Shown here: one piece after another, positions 25,907 through 34,249 of the stretch
How positions within the stretch are numbered: the stretch's first letter is position 1
Layout of the letters: every line of letters starts with the position of its first letter
DNA from: SG8-30 sp963695155
GTDB lineage: Bacteria > Pseudomonadota > Gammaproteobacteria > Steroidobacterales > Steroidobacteraceae
NCBI GenBank assembly: GCA_963695155.1
Contig: CAVOGD010000007.1
Location: forward strand, 248,001 to 312,000
Direction: 5' to 3'
Length of the DNA stretch: 64,000 nucleotides
The notes under the pieces: generated by a model
What the model was told of the DNA's origin: nothing
Database searches by the model: none
What the model saw: the letters and a program-made list of their open reading frames with translations, nothing else
Translations under genes and position numbers: made by a program

Positions 25907-26479
25907 ATGAGCGCAAGACCCCGGCGCCGCAAGCTCGTGCTGCCGATCCGCACGGCCCGGCTCGTGCTGCGCGAGTTCACGGCCGGCGACGAGGCCGACG
26001 TGATCGCCTACAGCGGCGACCGGTGGGTCACCTTCCACCTGCTGAACGGCCACCGCGATGCGCACGCGGCCGCGCAGCACCTGTCGACCGTGCTGCGCCA
26101 GCAGCGCGCGCGCCCGCGGCGCACCTGGGAACTGGCGGTGACGCTGGCCGGCGATGGGCGGCTGGTCGGCGCCTGCGACCTGACGCTGGTGGCGCCGCGC
26201 GAGGCGGTCATCGGCTACCTGCTCAGGCCCGCGTACTGGCGACGCGGTTACGGCACAGAGGTGGCCACGGCGCTGGTGCAGACCGCCTTCGAGGTCCTCG
26301 GCGTGTCGCGCGTGTCGTCCATGGTGGCCGTGGACAACGAACGTTCGGCGCGCGTGCTGACGCGGGCCGGGCTGCGCTGGGAGGCGATGCTGCGCCATTA
26401 CGGCCGCATCGGCCGCCGCTGGCTGAACGTGCACGTGTACGCGCTGGAACGGGAACTGTGGCAGCGGTCGGGGACCTGA
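25907..26479 (+). CDS. GNAT-family N-acetyltransferase (RimJ/RimL-like)
   Basis: A 190-residue acetyltransferase of the Acetyltransf_3 group: IRTARLVLREFTAGDEADV at the N-terminus, the acetyl-CoA loop GYLLRPAYWRRGYGTEVATALV, and NERSARVLTRAGLRWEAMLRHY near the end. The substrate is unknown; relatives acetylate ribosomal protein N-termini or small amines. The ATG at 25907 has GGCAGGA about 6 bases upstream. The 169 bases before it hold no gene that I can see. Confidence 0.9.
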   Translation: MSARPRRRKLVLPIRTARLVLREFTAGDEADVIAYSGDRWVTFHLLNGHRDAHAAAQHLSTVLRQQRARPRRTWELAVTLAGDGRLVGACDLTLVAPREAVIGYLLRPAYWRRGYGTEVATALVQTAFEVLGVSRVSSMVAVDNERSARVLTRAGLRWEAMLRHYGRIGRRWLNVHVYALERELWQRSGT

Positions 26480-26486
26480 GCGCCGG

Positions 26487-26669
26487 TCAATCCCGTGCAT
26501 CCCGCGGCGGCCCGGGCCAGTCGTCGGGTTCGTCGTCCCAGCCGGAGCGCGGCTGCCAGCCGCCCGGGGGCGGCGGCGGCGCTCCCTGCTTGCGCGAGCG
26601 CCACAGCCACAGCAGGTTGCCCACCACATAGCCGACTGCCAGCCCGATGGCGATCAAGGCGTACTTCAT
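26487..26669 (-). CDS. Small single-helix membrane protein
   Basis: A 60-residue protein with one membrane helix (residues 4-24) and a Pro-rich, then acidic cytoplasmic tail (PPPPPGGWQP, DDEPDDWPGPP). It starts 13 bases after the thioesterase gene, so it is probably co-transcribed with it. Function unknown. Confidence 0.65.
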   Translation of the reverse strand: MKYALIAIGLAVGYVVGNLLWLWRSRKQGAPPPPPGGWQPRSGWDDEPDDWPGPPRDARD

Positions 26670-26682
26670 GCGGCCGTGGTCC

Positions 26683-27579
26683 TCAGGCCTGCGAGTCGGG
26701 CCCCGGCTGGCTCATGCCCTGCCAGCCGCCGCTGATCTCGCGGATCAGGCCTTCCTGCGCGACGCTCGCGACCAGTTGTCCGTCGCGGCTGAATACGCTG
26801 CCCCGCACGAAGCCGCGTGAACTGGACCGGCTTGGGCTGTCGATCGAGTACAGCAGCCACTCGTCGATGCGGAACTCCCGATGGAACCACAGCGCGTGGT
26901 CGATGCTGGCCATCTGCAGCTCGAAGAACGGCTTGCCATGCGGCAGGTTCGCGGTGTCCAGCAGGTGGTAGTCGGAGACGTAGGCCAGCAGACAGCGATG
27001 CAGCGCCTGGTCGGCGGGCGCGCCGTCGATCAGGCGGAACCACACGTGCTTGACCGGCTGGCGCTTCTCCGGCCGGCGGTAGTCCTGCGGTCGCACGCGC
27101 AGGAACTCGAATGGCCGCTGGTGCTCGAAGAAGCGCCGCACCTTCTCGGGCACGCGTTCCAGCATCTCGACGTTCAGCTCGGCCACGTCGTCCAGCGCCT
27201 CGGGCGGCGGCACCTCGGGCATCTGCGCCTGGTGCTCGGGGCCTGCCTCGGGCGTCTGGAACGAGGCGGCCATGGTCAGGATCGGCTGGCCGTGCTGGAT
27301 GGCGACGACGCGCCGGCTGGTGAAGCTGCCGCCGTCGCGGCTGCGTTCCACCTGGTAGACGATGGGGGCGTTGAAGTCGCCACGGCGCAGGAAGTAGCCG
27401 TGCAGGGAGTGCACGAGGCGCTTGTCCACGGTGCGCGAGGCGGCGACCAGCGCCTGCCCCAGCACCTGGCCGCCGAAGACCTGCGGTGAGCCCAGGTCGC
27501 GGCTGACGCCACGGAACATGTTGACCTCGAGCCGTTCGAGGTCGAGCAGCTGCAGCAGTTCCTGGAGGCGTGAGTCCAT
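26683..27579 (-). CDS. tesB: Acyl-CoA thioesterase II (TesB)
   Basis: A 298-residue double-hotdog thioesterase that hydrolyses medium- and long-chain acyl-CoA. The N-terminal hotdog has VFGGQVLGQALVAASRTVD and VHSLHGYFLRRGD; the C-terminal hotdog has LLAYVSDYHLLDTA, SIDHALWFHREFR and EWLLYSIDSPS..RGFVRGSVFSRDGQLVASVAQEGLIR. Length matches E. coli TesB. It is 32 bases downstream of the ferredoxin-NADP reductase gene. Confidence 0.96.
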   Translation of the reverse strand: MDSRLQELLQLLDLERLEVNMFRGVSRDLGSPQVFGGQVLGQALVAASRTVDKRLVHSLHGYFLRRGDFNAPIVYQVERSRDGGSFTSRRVVAIQHGQPILTMAASFQTPEAGPEHQAQMPEVPPPEALDDVAELNVEMLERVPEKVRRFFEHQRPFEFLRVRPQDYRRPEKRQPVKHVWFRLIDGAPADQALHRCLLAYVSDYHLLDTANLPHGKPFFELQMASIDHALWFHREFRIDEWLLYSIDSPSRSSSRGFVRGSVFSRDGQLVASVAQEGLIREISGGWQGMSQPGPDSQA

Positions 27580-27611
27580 CGGTGCGGCAGCCCGGGGCCC
27601 GCCGGGCGGCC

Positions 27612-28679
27612 TCAGCCACCCCCCTCGAGCGGGGCCGCGACGCCCAGGCGCCGCTGCATGATCGGACTGGTGGTCGTGTACTGCAGGAACTGGCGCTTCT
27701 GCGGGTAGAGGTAGGCCTGCACGCCGAAGGCGGCCAGCGCGGCCTCGTGGAAGCCGGACAGGATCAGCTTCTTCTTGCCGGGGTAGGTGTTGATGTCGCC
27801 GATGGCGAAGATGCCCGGCACGCTGGTCTGGAAGCGCTCGGTGTCCACCCTGAGCGCCTTCTTCTCGAGATCCAGCCCCCACTCGGCGATCGGCCCGAGC
27901 TTGGGGTGCAGGCCGTAGAACACCAGCGCCTGGCTGCAGGCGACGTCGACCGTCGAACCGTCCAGGCAGTCGATGCGGGCGCCGGTCATCCGCCCGGCTT
28001 CGGCATGCAGCGCACCGAGGTGCCCGGCGTAGTGGCGCAGCCGGCCGGCCTCGGCCAGCTCGCGCATGCGCGCGACGCTGGCGGGCTGCGCGCGGAATTC
28101 CTCGCGCCGGTGCACCAGCGTCAGCGCAGCGGCCTTGCCGCACAGCTCCAGCGCCCAGTCCAGCGCACTGTCGCCGCCGCCCAGGATCAGCAGGTCCTGG
28201 CCGTGGAAGTCCACGGCCCGCTCGACCCGATAGTGGACTTGCGTGCCTTCGAATGCCGCGGCGCCCTCGATCGCGAGCCGCCGCGGCTGGAACGACCCCA
28301 GCCCGGCCGCGATGATCACCGCGCCGGCGTCGAAACGCGTGCCGGCGGCCGTCTCCACGTCGAACCGGCCGTCGTCGCGCCGCGCCAGCCCGGTGACCTG
28401 CTGGCCGAGGTGAAAGCCCACGTCGAAGGGCTTGGCCTGCTCCATCAGCCGGTCCACGAGCTCCTGTGCGCCGCACACGGGCAGCGCCGGGATGTCGTAG
28501 ATGGGCTTGTCGGGGTACAGCTCCGCGCACTGCCCGCCCGCGTACTTGAGCGAGTCCACGATGTGGCACTTCATGCCCAGCAGGCCCAGTTCGAAGGCGG
28601 CGAACAGGCCGGCCGGACCGGCGCCCACGATCACACACTCGGTCTGGATCGGCTCGCGCGGGGACACGCTGTCGGTCAC
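27612..28679 (-). CDS. Ferredoxin-NADP+ reductase, thioredoxin-reductase-like type
   Basis: A 355-residue flavoprotein with an FAD-binding GAGPAGLFAAFELG near the N-terminus, KYAGGQCAELYPDKPIYDIPA, an NADPH-binding GGGDSALDWALEL and the C-terminal GIFAIGDINTYPGKKKLILSGFHEAALAA. It lacks the CxxC of thioredoxin reductase, as expected for the Bacillus YumC/Chlorobium-type FNR. It reduces ferredoxin or flavodoxin with NADPH. The start is a GTG at 28679 with AAGGA about 6 bases upstream. Confidence 0.95.
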   Translation of the reverse strand: MTDSVSPREPIQTECVIVGAGPAGLFAAFELGLLGMKCHIVDSLKYAGGQCAELYPDKPIYDIPALPVCGAQELVDRLMEQAKPFDVGFHLGQQVTGLARRDDGRFDVETAAGTRFDAGAVIIAAGLGSFQPRRLAIEGAAAFEGTQVHYRVERAVDFHGQDLLILGGGDSALDWALELCGKAAALTLVHRREEFRAQPASVARMRELAEAGRLRHYAGHLGALHAEAGRMTGARIDCLDGSTVDVACSQALVFYGLHPKLGPIAEWGLDLEKKALRVDTERFQTSVPGIFAIGDINTYPGKKKLILSGFHEAALAAFGVQAYLYPQKRQFLQYTTTSPIMQRRLGVAAPLEGGG

Positions 28680-28762
28680 TGTCTCGTCCTTGCGGCGACT
28701 CGCGGCGGAAGCGCCCGCCGGGGCCGCGAATTGTAGCCCACGGGCTGCCGCCCGGCAGCGGC

Positions 28763-29704
28763 TCAGTCGTAGTCGCGCGCCACCCGGAAACCGAGGTCGC
28801 TCTGCCTGAGCGCCGTGGACTCGGCGCCGCGCGCGGCGGCACGCGCCAGCGCGGGCCGCGACGCCCAGGAACCGCCGCGCACCGACTTCAGCTCGCAGCC
28901 GCCCTGCCAGGTCCAGGCACGCCCGTCCTGCGGCCGGCCCTGGTAGCTGGTCGTGTAGCAGTCCTGCAGCCACTCGCGCACGTTGCCGATGACGTCGTAG
29001 GCGCCGAACGCATTCGGCTTGTAGCTGCCCGCCGGCGCCACGCCGACGGCGCCGTCCGAGCAGGCCGCATTCGGCCACGGCAGGCGATGCGCTTCCACCG
29101 CGGAGGCGTCATAGACGTTGGCGTACTCGCAGGCCAGCGTCAGTGGCGAGCGCTCGTGCGAATCGCGGGCGCCCCAGAAGCGCGGGAACGAGGAGCCGCC
29201 GCGCGCCACGTACTCCCACTCCGCCTCGGACGGCAGCCGGTAACGCAGGCCGCTCTGCTTCGCCAGCCACTCGGCGTAGGCGCGCGCATCCACCCAGTTG
29301 ATGCAAACCACCGGGTCGCCGTCGGCGGGCGGCTGCGCGAAGCCCGGGTCGCGCCAGCTGCGGTCGCGGTCCTGCACCCACTGGCCGCCCAGCCATACGC
29401 GGCAGCCGCGCGGCGGCTCGTAGCCCGCGTCCTCGACGAAGCGCCGGAACTCGCCGACCGTCACCTCGCGCGCGCCGATGTAGAAGGGCCGCGTGATGGA
29501 CACGTTGACGGGCGGCGTCTCGCCCGTGTCGCGGTCCACCTCGCCGGCGTCCGGCGGCGTGCCCATGACGTAGGCGCCCGGCGGCACGAGCGCCAGCGCC
29601 GGACAGACGGCGCAGTCCGTGGCCGGCGCCGCACCCGGCGCTTGTTGCGCACTGGCGCTGGCCGCCACGACCAGCCACAGGATCCAGACCGTCGCGCGCC
29701 TCAT
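28763..29704 (-). CDS. Exported formylglycine-generating-enzyme-fold (SUMF1) protein, copy 1
   Basis: A 313-residue protein with a signal peptide (residues 1-19) and an FGE-sulfatase domain (about 35-310): VPPGAYVMGTP, VTVGEFRRFVEDAGY, PVVCINWVDARAYAEWLAKQSG.RYRLPSEAEWEYVARGG and GNVREWLQDCY. The catalytic cysteines of true FGE (GGSYxCxxSYCxRYR) are absent; the matching stretch is GGSWASRPALARAAAR. It probably binds rather than oxidises. Several other cysteines could form disulfides in the periplasm. It overlaps the previous FGE-like gene by 4 bases. Confidence 0.9.
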   Translation of the reverse strand: MRRATVWILWLVVAASASAQQAPGAAPATDCAVCPALALVPPGAYVMGTPPDAGEVDRDTGETPPVNVSITRPFYIGAREVTVGEFRRFVEDAGYEPPRGCRVWLGGQWVQDRDRSWRDPGFAQPPADGDPVVCINWVDARAYAEWLAKQSGLRYRLPSEAEWEYVARGGSSFPRFWGARDSHERSPLTLACEYANVYDASAVEAHRLPWPNAACSDGAVGVAPAGSYKPNAFGAYDVIGNVREWLQDCYTTSYQGRPQDGRAWTWQGGCELKSVRGGSWASRPALARAAARGAESTALRQSDLGFRVARDYD

Positions 29705-30666
29705 CGTCCCTCTCCCCGTACCACGCGGTCGTCGAGATCGAGCGCGACCCGGAAGCCCACGAAGTCCTCGCGGCTGCCTTCATCGGCGTCGCCCCGATAG
29801 CTGCTGCGGGCGCGGTCCGGCGGGCTGATCCACGCGCCGCCGCGCTGCACGCGGCGCTGGCAGCCGCCCAGCCAGGTCCAGGCCCGGCCGTCGCGCGGCC
29901 GGCCCACGTGGCTGCCGGTCGCGCAGTCTTCGGTCCATTCGGCGACGTTGCCGATCATGTCGTGCACGCCGAAGCCGTTCGGCTCGAACTGCCCCACCGG
30001 CGCGACGTCAGGCTGGCCGTCCGCGCAGCCGGCGTCCGGCCAGCCGAGCCGGTAGGCGGCACGGGCCGACAGGTCGTAGGTGTTGGCGAATCCGCAGCCG
30101 TCCTGCGGCGCGTCGCCCCAGAAGCGCAGCGTCGTCGAACCGGCGCGTGCCGCGTACTCCCATTCCGCCTCCGAGGGCAGCCGGTAGTCCTGGCGGGTCT
30201 TGCGCGCCAGCCATTGCACGTAGGCCGTCGCGTCCGCCCACGACACGCAGTTCACGGCATGCGTGTCCGCAGGCTGCACGGGCCGGCCCGGATTCGCCCA
30301 GCTGCGCCGCGCATCGTCGCTGAAGCGCGCGAGGCCGTCGTCCCAGGTGCGGCAGCCGGCGCGCACCTCGTAGCCGCTGTCGGCGATGAACTGCGCGAAC
30401 TCGCGCCGCGTGACCTCGAAACGACCGATCGCGAACGGCCGTGCGATCCGCACCACGGTCGCCTGCGTTTCGGCCGACGCCTCGATGCCCGCGAGCTGCG
30501 ACGCCGGCGTGCCCATGACGAACGTGCCGGCCGGGATGAGCACCATCTCCGGACAGGCCGGGCAGTCGCGGAACGGCTGGCCCGCCCGTACGGGCTCGGC
30601 CGCGAGTGCGCCGGCGCTGGCGAACGCGAGCGCCGCGAGGAACGCGGCGGCTGGGAGTCGGCTCAT
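29701..30666 (-). CDS. Exported formylglycine-generating-enzyme-fold (SUMF1) protein, copy 2
   Basis: A 321-residue paralogue of the next gene, with a signal peptide (cleavage after ALA, about residue 22) and an FGE fold: LIPAGTFVMGTP, VTRREFAQFIADSGYEV, VNCVSWADATAYVQWLARKT..YRLPSEAEWEYAARAG and GNVAEWTEDC. Again the catalytic cysteine pair is missing (GGAWISPPDRARSSYR). It lies 23 bases after the DegP-type protease gene and overlaps its paralogue (ATGA), so the three form one operon of exported proteins. A sulfatase that it might activate is not nearby. Confidence 0.9.
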   Translation of the reverse strand: MSRLPAAAFLAALAFASAGALAAEPVRAGQPFRDCPACPEMVLIPAGTFVMGTPASQLAGIEASAETQATVVRIARPFAIGRFEVTRREFAQFIADSGYEVRAGCRTWDDGLARFSDDARRSWANPGRPVQPADTHAVNCVSWADATAYVQWLARKTRQDYRLPSEAEWEYAARAGSTTLRFWGDAPQDGCGFANTYDLSARAAYRLGWPDAGCADGQPDVAPVGQFEPNGFGVHDMIGNVAEWTEDCATGSHVGRPRDGRAWTWLGGCQRRVQRGGAWISPPDRARSSYRGDADEGSREDFVGFRVALDLDDRVVRGEGR

Positions 30667-30689
30667 ACGCACCTCATGGCTCCTTCGAA

Positions 30690-32168
30690 TCACCCCACCC
30701 TCACCGGCACGTAGATCTGCGCGTCGCCGCGCTGGATCAGCAGCGCCACCGTGCCGTTCGACCCGTCCACCGCCTCGCGTAGTTCCTTCGCCGTCGCCAC
30801 GGCGCGGCCGTTTACGGCCAGGATGATATCGCCGGATTCGACGCCGGCCAGTGCCGATGGGCCCTGCACGTCCTCGACCAGCAACTGGCCCTGGGTGCCG
30901 GCCTGCGACCGCTCCGCCGCCGTCAGCGGCCGCACCGCGAGCCCGAGGCGTCCGCTGGCCGCGGCGGCCGGACCGTCGCGGCCCGCCATCCGCTCTTCCT
31001 CGAGTTCCGCGACGGTCACCGTGAGCGCCTTGCGGGACCGGTCGCGCCACACCACGAGTTCCGCCCGGCTGCCGGGCTTGACGGCCGCCACCAGCGACGG
31101 CACCTCGCCCGAGTACTCGATGGACTTGCCGTTGACGGCGAGGATCACGTCGCCCGGCTTGACCCCCGACCGGTCGGCCGGACCGCCTTTTTCGACCGAG
31201 CTCACCAGGGCGCCCACCGGCCGCTCGAGGCCGAACGAATCGGCCAGCGCCTGGTTCACGTCCTGGATGGTCACGCCGATGCGGCCGCGCTCGACCCTGC
31301 CGTTTTCGATCAGCTGGTCGCGCACCAGCACCGCGACGTCGATCGGGATCGCGAAGGACACGCCCTGGTAACCGCCGGTGCGGCTGTAGATCTGCGAGTT
31401 GATGCCGACCACCTCGCCGTTCAGGTTGAACAGCGGCCCGCCCGAATTGCCGGGATTGACCGCCACGTCGGTCTGGATGAACGGCGTATAGGCGTCGCCC
31501 GGCAGCGAGCGCGACTTGGCGCTCACGATCCCGGCCGTCACCGAATTCTCGAAACCGAACGGCGAACCGATCGCGACGACCCACTCGCCGACCTTGAGCG
31601 CCTCGGGGTCGCCCAGCCGCACGATCGGCAGGCCGCTCGCGTCGATCTTGAGCACCGCGATGTCGGTGCGCGCATCCGCACCGACCACCCGCGCCACGTA
31701 TTCGCGGCGGTCGGTCATGCGCACCGTCACCTCGGTCGCGTGGGCCACCACGTGCGCGTTGGTGAGGATGTAGCCGTCGGCGCTGACGATGAACCCGGAA
31801 CCTTCGCCGCGCGCGGGCGGATGCGGCGTGCGCCGGTCGCCGAAGCCGAAGCGCTTGAAGAACTCGTTGAGCGGATCGCCCGGCGCGAGTCCCGGCAGCC
31901 CGCCGCCGATGACGATGCGGCTGACGGTGGCCACGTTGACGACCGCCGGCCCGAAGGCGTCCACCAGCGTGCTGAAATCCGGCAGGCCCGCGCTGTTGAC
32001 CGTGACCGGCACGGGCGGCGGTACGGGCGCGGCCGGTTGCGCGGCCGGCGCCGCCGGCGCCGCAGCCAGCTGGCCGGTCTCAGCCGGCGCCGCGACCTGT
32101 TCACAGGCCGCCAGCAGCCCGGCCGCCAGGATCGACGTCACCGCCAGGAACATCCCTCGAAAGTTCAT
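30690..32168 (-). CDS. DegP/HtrA-family periplasmic serine protease, lipoprotein
   Basis: A 492-residue protease. The signal peptide ends in a lipobox (LLAAC, Cys22), unlike soluble DegP, and is followed by an Ala/Pro linker to about 55. The trypsin-like domain shows the triad: His in TNAHVV, Asp in ARTDIAVLK and Ser in NPGNSGGPL. Two PDZ domains follow (about 290-380 and 400-490). A GGAGAGG ribosome site precedes the ATG. It degrades or refolds damaged envelope proteins. It leads an operon with two FGE-fold proteins, a linkage that I do not recognise. Confidence 0.95.
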   Translation of the reverse strand: MNFRGMFLAVTSILAAGLLAACEQVAAPAETGQLAAAPAAPAAQPAAPVPPPVPVTVNSAGLPDFSTLVDAFGPAVVNVATVSRIVIGGGLPGLAPGDPLNEFFKRFGFGDRRTPHPPARGEGSGFIVSADGYILTNAHVVAHATEVTVRMTDRREYVARVVGADARTDIAVLKIDASGLPIVRLGDPEALKVGEWVVAIGSPFGFENSVTAGIVSAKSRSLPGDAYTPFIQTDVAVNPGNSGGPLFNLNGEVVGINSQIYSRTGGYQGVSFAIPIDVAVLVRDQLIENGRVERGRIGVTIQDVNQALADSFGLERPVGALVSSVEKGGPADRSGVKPGDVILAVNGKSIEYSGEVPSLVAAVKPGSRAELVVWRDRSRKALTVTVAELEEERMAGRDGPAAAASGRLGLAVRPLTAAERSQAGTQGQLLVEDVQGPSALAGVESGDIILAVNGRAVATAKELREAVDGSNGTVALLIQRGDAQIYVPVRVG

Positions 32169-32263
32169 CGTCTACCTCTCCAGATCCGCCATTGCCTCGT
32201 CGGGCGCCAGCCGGCGCCCGGGTTTCTGACCGCCGCGCGCGCCGCAAGTTGCAGCGGCGTGAC

Positions 32264-32292
32264 ATGACCGCGTGCGGCGCAGCCGCTATAGT
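32264..32292 (+). promoter_or_regulatory. Candidate promoter of dacB, possibly leaderless
   Basis: ATGACC, 17-base spacer, TATAGT. The -10 matches five of six positions. It ends only 8 bases before the dacB ATG at 32301, so transcription would begin at or next to the start codon and there is no ribosome site. Confidence 0.4.
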
Positions 32293-32300
32293 CGCACGCC

Positions 32301-33737
32301 ATGCGACGACGTGCTGCCCCCGCGATCCTGCCCACGCTGCTGGCCCTGGCCCTGGCCGTGCCTGCGTCGGCTGCCGGCGCGGCCGCGCTGCCCGATCGCG
32401 CGCGCGGCGCGATCAAGCAGCACCTCGTGCCGGACGAGGCCGTCACGGTGGTGGTGCGCAACGTGGTGACCGGCGACAGCCTCATCGAGGTCAACGCCCG
32501 CGTGCCGCGCTCGCCCGCGTCGGTCATCAAGGTGCTGCCGACCTACGCGGCACTCGACCTGCTGGGGCCCGCCTACGCCTGGAAGACGCGCGCCTGGGCC
32601 GACGGGCCGGTCGTCAAGGGCGTGCTGCAGGGCAACCTGTACCTGCAGGGCGGCGGCGACCCGATCATGACCATCGAGCGCTGGTGGCGATTCGTGACCG
32701 ACCTGCGCCAGACGGGGCTGCGCTCGATCCAGGGCGACATCGTCGTCGACGAGGGCTACTTCGCGCCGATCAACCAGCTGCCCGGCGATTTCGACGGGCG
32801 GCCCTGGCGCACCTACAACGTGCTGCCGCACGCGCTGCTCGTGAACCTGCAGTCGGTCGAGTTCATCGTGCGGCCGCGCGACGGCGAGCCGCGCATAGAC
32901 GTGACGGTGGACCCGCTGCCGGCCAACCTGGTCGTGGAGAACCGGCTGCAGGCGGTGGACGCGCGCTGCGTAGGCAAGAACCGCAACTTCGGCGTGACCA
33001 GCCCCGCCGACAACCCGAACAAGGTCGTCGTGAGCGGCACCGTGTCGACGCGCTGCGCGCGCCAGACGGTGCGCCGCGTCATCATGACCCCGGCCGATTT
33101 CGCGTACGGCACGTTCCGCACGCTGTGGCAGCAGCAGGGCGGCGACATCCAGGGCGGGCTGCTGCGCGCGCCGACGCCGAAGAGCGCCACGCTGCTGCTC
33201 ACCCAGGATTCGCCGGCGATGTCCGAGATCGTGCGCGTGACCAACAAGTACTCCAGCAACGTCATGGCCCGCACGCTGGTGCTGACGCTGGCCGCCGAAC
33301 GCGCCGGTGCCCCGGCCACCACTGCGGCCGGCGAGGCGGTCATCACCGAGTGGCTCGAGTCGCGGGGACTGGAGTTCCCGGAACTGGTGATCGGCAACGG
33401 CTCGGGACTGTCGCGGCACGCGCGCATTTCTGGCGACAGCATGGCGCGGCTGCTGCAGTCCGCCTGGAAGAGCCGCTACGCGCCGGAGTTCCTGTCCAGC
33501 CTCGCCATCGGCGGCCTCGACGGCACGCTGCGCGAGCGTTTCGGGCGCCTGCCCGACCCGAGCCGGGTGCGCATGAAGACCGGGCAGCTGGAGGGCGTCA
33601 GCGCGATCGGCGGGTACGTGACGGGCCACAGCGGCAAGACCTACGTCGTGGTGGTGTTCGTCAACCACAAGGGCGCGCAGCTCGGGGCCGGCGAGGCGAT
33701 CTACGCGGCGGTGATCGACTGGGCGCTGCGGGAGTAG
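32301..33737 (+). CDS. dacB: D-alanyl-D-alanine carboxypeptidase/endopeptidase (PBP4 family)
   Basis: A 478-residue exported penicillin-binding protein with a signal peptide (residues 1-24). The three active-site motifs are visible: SVIK (SxxK, within PRSPASVIKVLPTYAALDLLG), SSN (SxN, within NKYSSNVMARTL) and KTG (RMKTGQLEGVSAIGGYV). It trims peptidoglycan stem peptides in the periplasm. The length and the large insertion between the first two motifs match DacB. Confidence 0.95.
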   Translation: MRRRAAPAILPTLLALALAVPASAAGAAALPDRARGAIKQHLVPDEAVTVVVRNVVTGDSLIEVNARVPRSPASVIKVLPTYAALDLLGPAYAWKTRAWADGPVVKGVLQGNLYLQGGGDPIMTIERWWRFVTDLRQTGLRSIQGDIVVDEGYFAPINQLPGDFDGRPWRTYNVLPHALLVNLQSVEFIVRPRDGEPRIDVTVDPLPANLVVENRLQAVDARCVGKNRNFGVTSPADNPNKVVVSGTVSTRCARQTVRRVIMTPADFAYGTFRTLWQQQGGDIQGGLLRAPTPKSATLLLTQDSPAMSEIVRVTNKYSSNVMARTLVLTLAAERAGAPATTAAGEAVITEWLESRGLEFPELVIGNGSGLSRHARISGDSMARLLQSAWKSRYAPEFLSSLAIGGLDGTLRERFGRLPDPSRVRMKTGQLEGVSAIGGYVTGHSGKTYVVVVFVNHKGAQLGAGEAIYAAVIDWALRE

Positions 33738-33765
33738 GCGGGTGAGGCGTGCGGCGGCCCGGGGT

Positions 33766-34224
33766 TCAGCCTCGCCGCTGCGCGTAGGCCGCAAAGCACT
33801 CGCCGAAGACCATGCGCCAGCCGGGTACGTACTCGCGCCGCAGCAGCGCGGCTACTTCGCCGAGCGCCTCCCAGCCGCCGTGCACCAGCGTGGCGCGGCA
33901 GCCGTCCCCTTCGGCCACGAATGACACGTCGACCCATTGCGCCGAGTCCGGCCCGCGTCCGGGGTGCCAGGTGAAACGCACCCGCCGGCCGGGCTCCACG
34001 GTCGTGACGCTGCCCCACAGCTGCCGCGTGCCGTCGGGCGCCGTCTCCAGGATGCGGCCCCCGGCGCTGGCCTCGAATTCGCAGCGCGTCGCCTTCGCCC
34101 GCGACAGCGAGTGCGTCAGCACCGGCCACCAGTCGCCGAAGCCGGCGACGAACGCGTCGAAGGCTGCCTGCGGCGTGCCGCCGAGTTGGATCTCCATGAC
34201 GATGGGTGCGAGTTCGTCGGTCAT
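33766..34224 (-). CDS. SRPBCC/AHSA1-like domain protein
   Basis: A 152-residue START-like protein: EIQLGGTPQAAFDAFVAGFGDWWPVLTHSLSR at the N-terminus, GSVTTVEPGRRVRFTWHPGRGPDSAQWVDVSFV in the middle strands and the C-terminal helix WEALGEVAALLRREYVPGWRMVFGECFAAYA. Such domains bind small hydrophobic ligands; the ligand is unknown. The ATG at 34224 lies right before the domain. It is 25 bases after the DUF4440-like gene. Confidence 0.85.
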   Translation of the reverse strand: MTDELAPIVMEIQLGGTPQAAFDAFVAGFGDWWPVLTHSLSRAKATRCEFEASAGGRILETAPDGTRQLWGSVTTVEPGRRVRFTWHPGRGPDSAQWVDVSFVAEGDGCRATLVHGGWEALGEVAALLRREYVPGWRMVFGECFAAYAQRRG

Positions 34225-34249
34225 GCGGGCTGCCTGACGCGTCGCGCCC

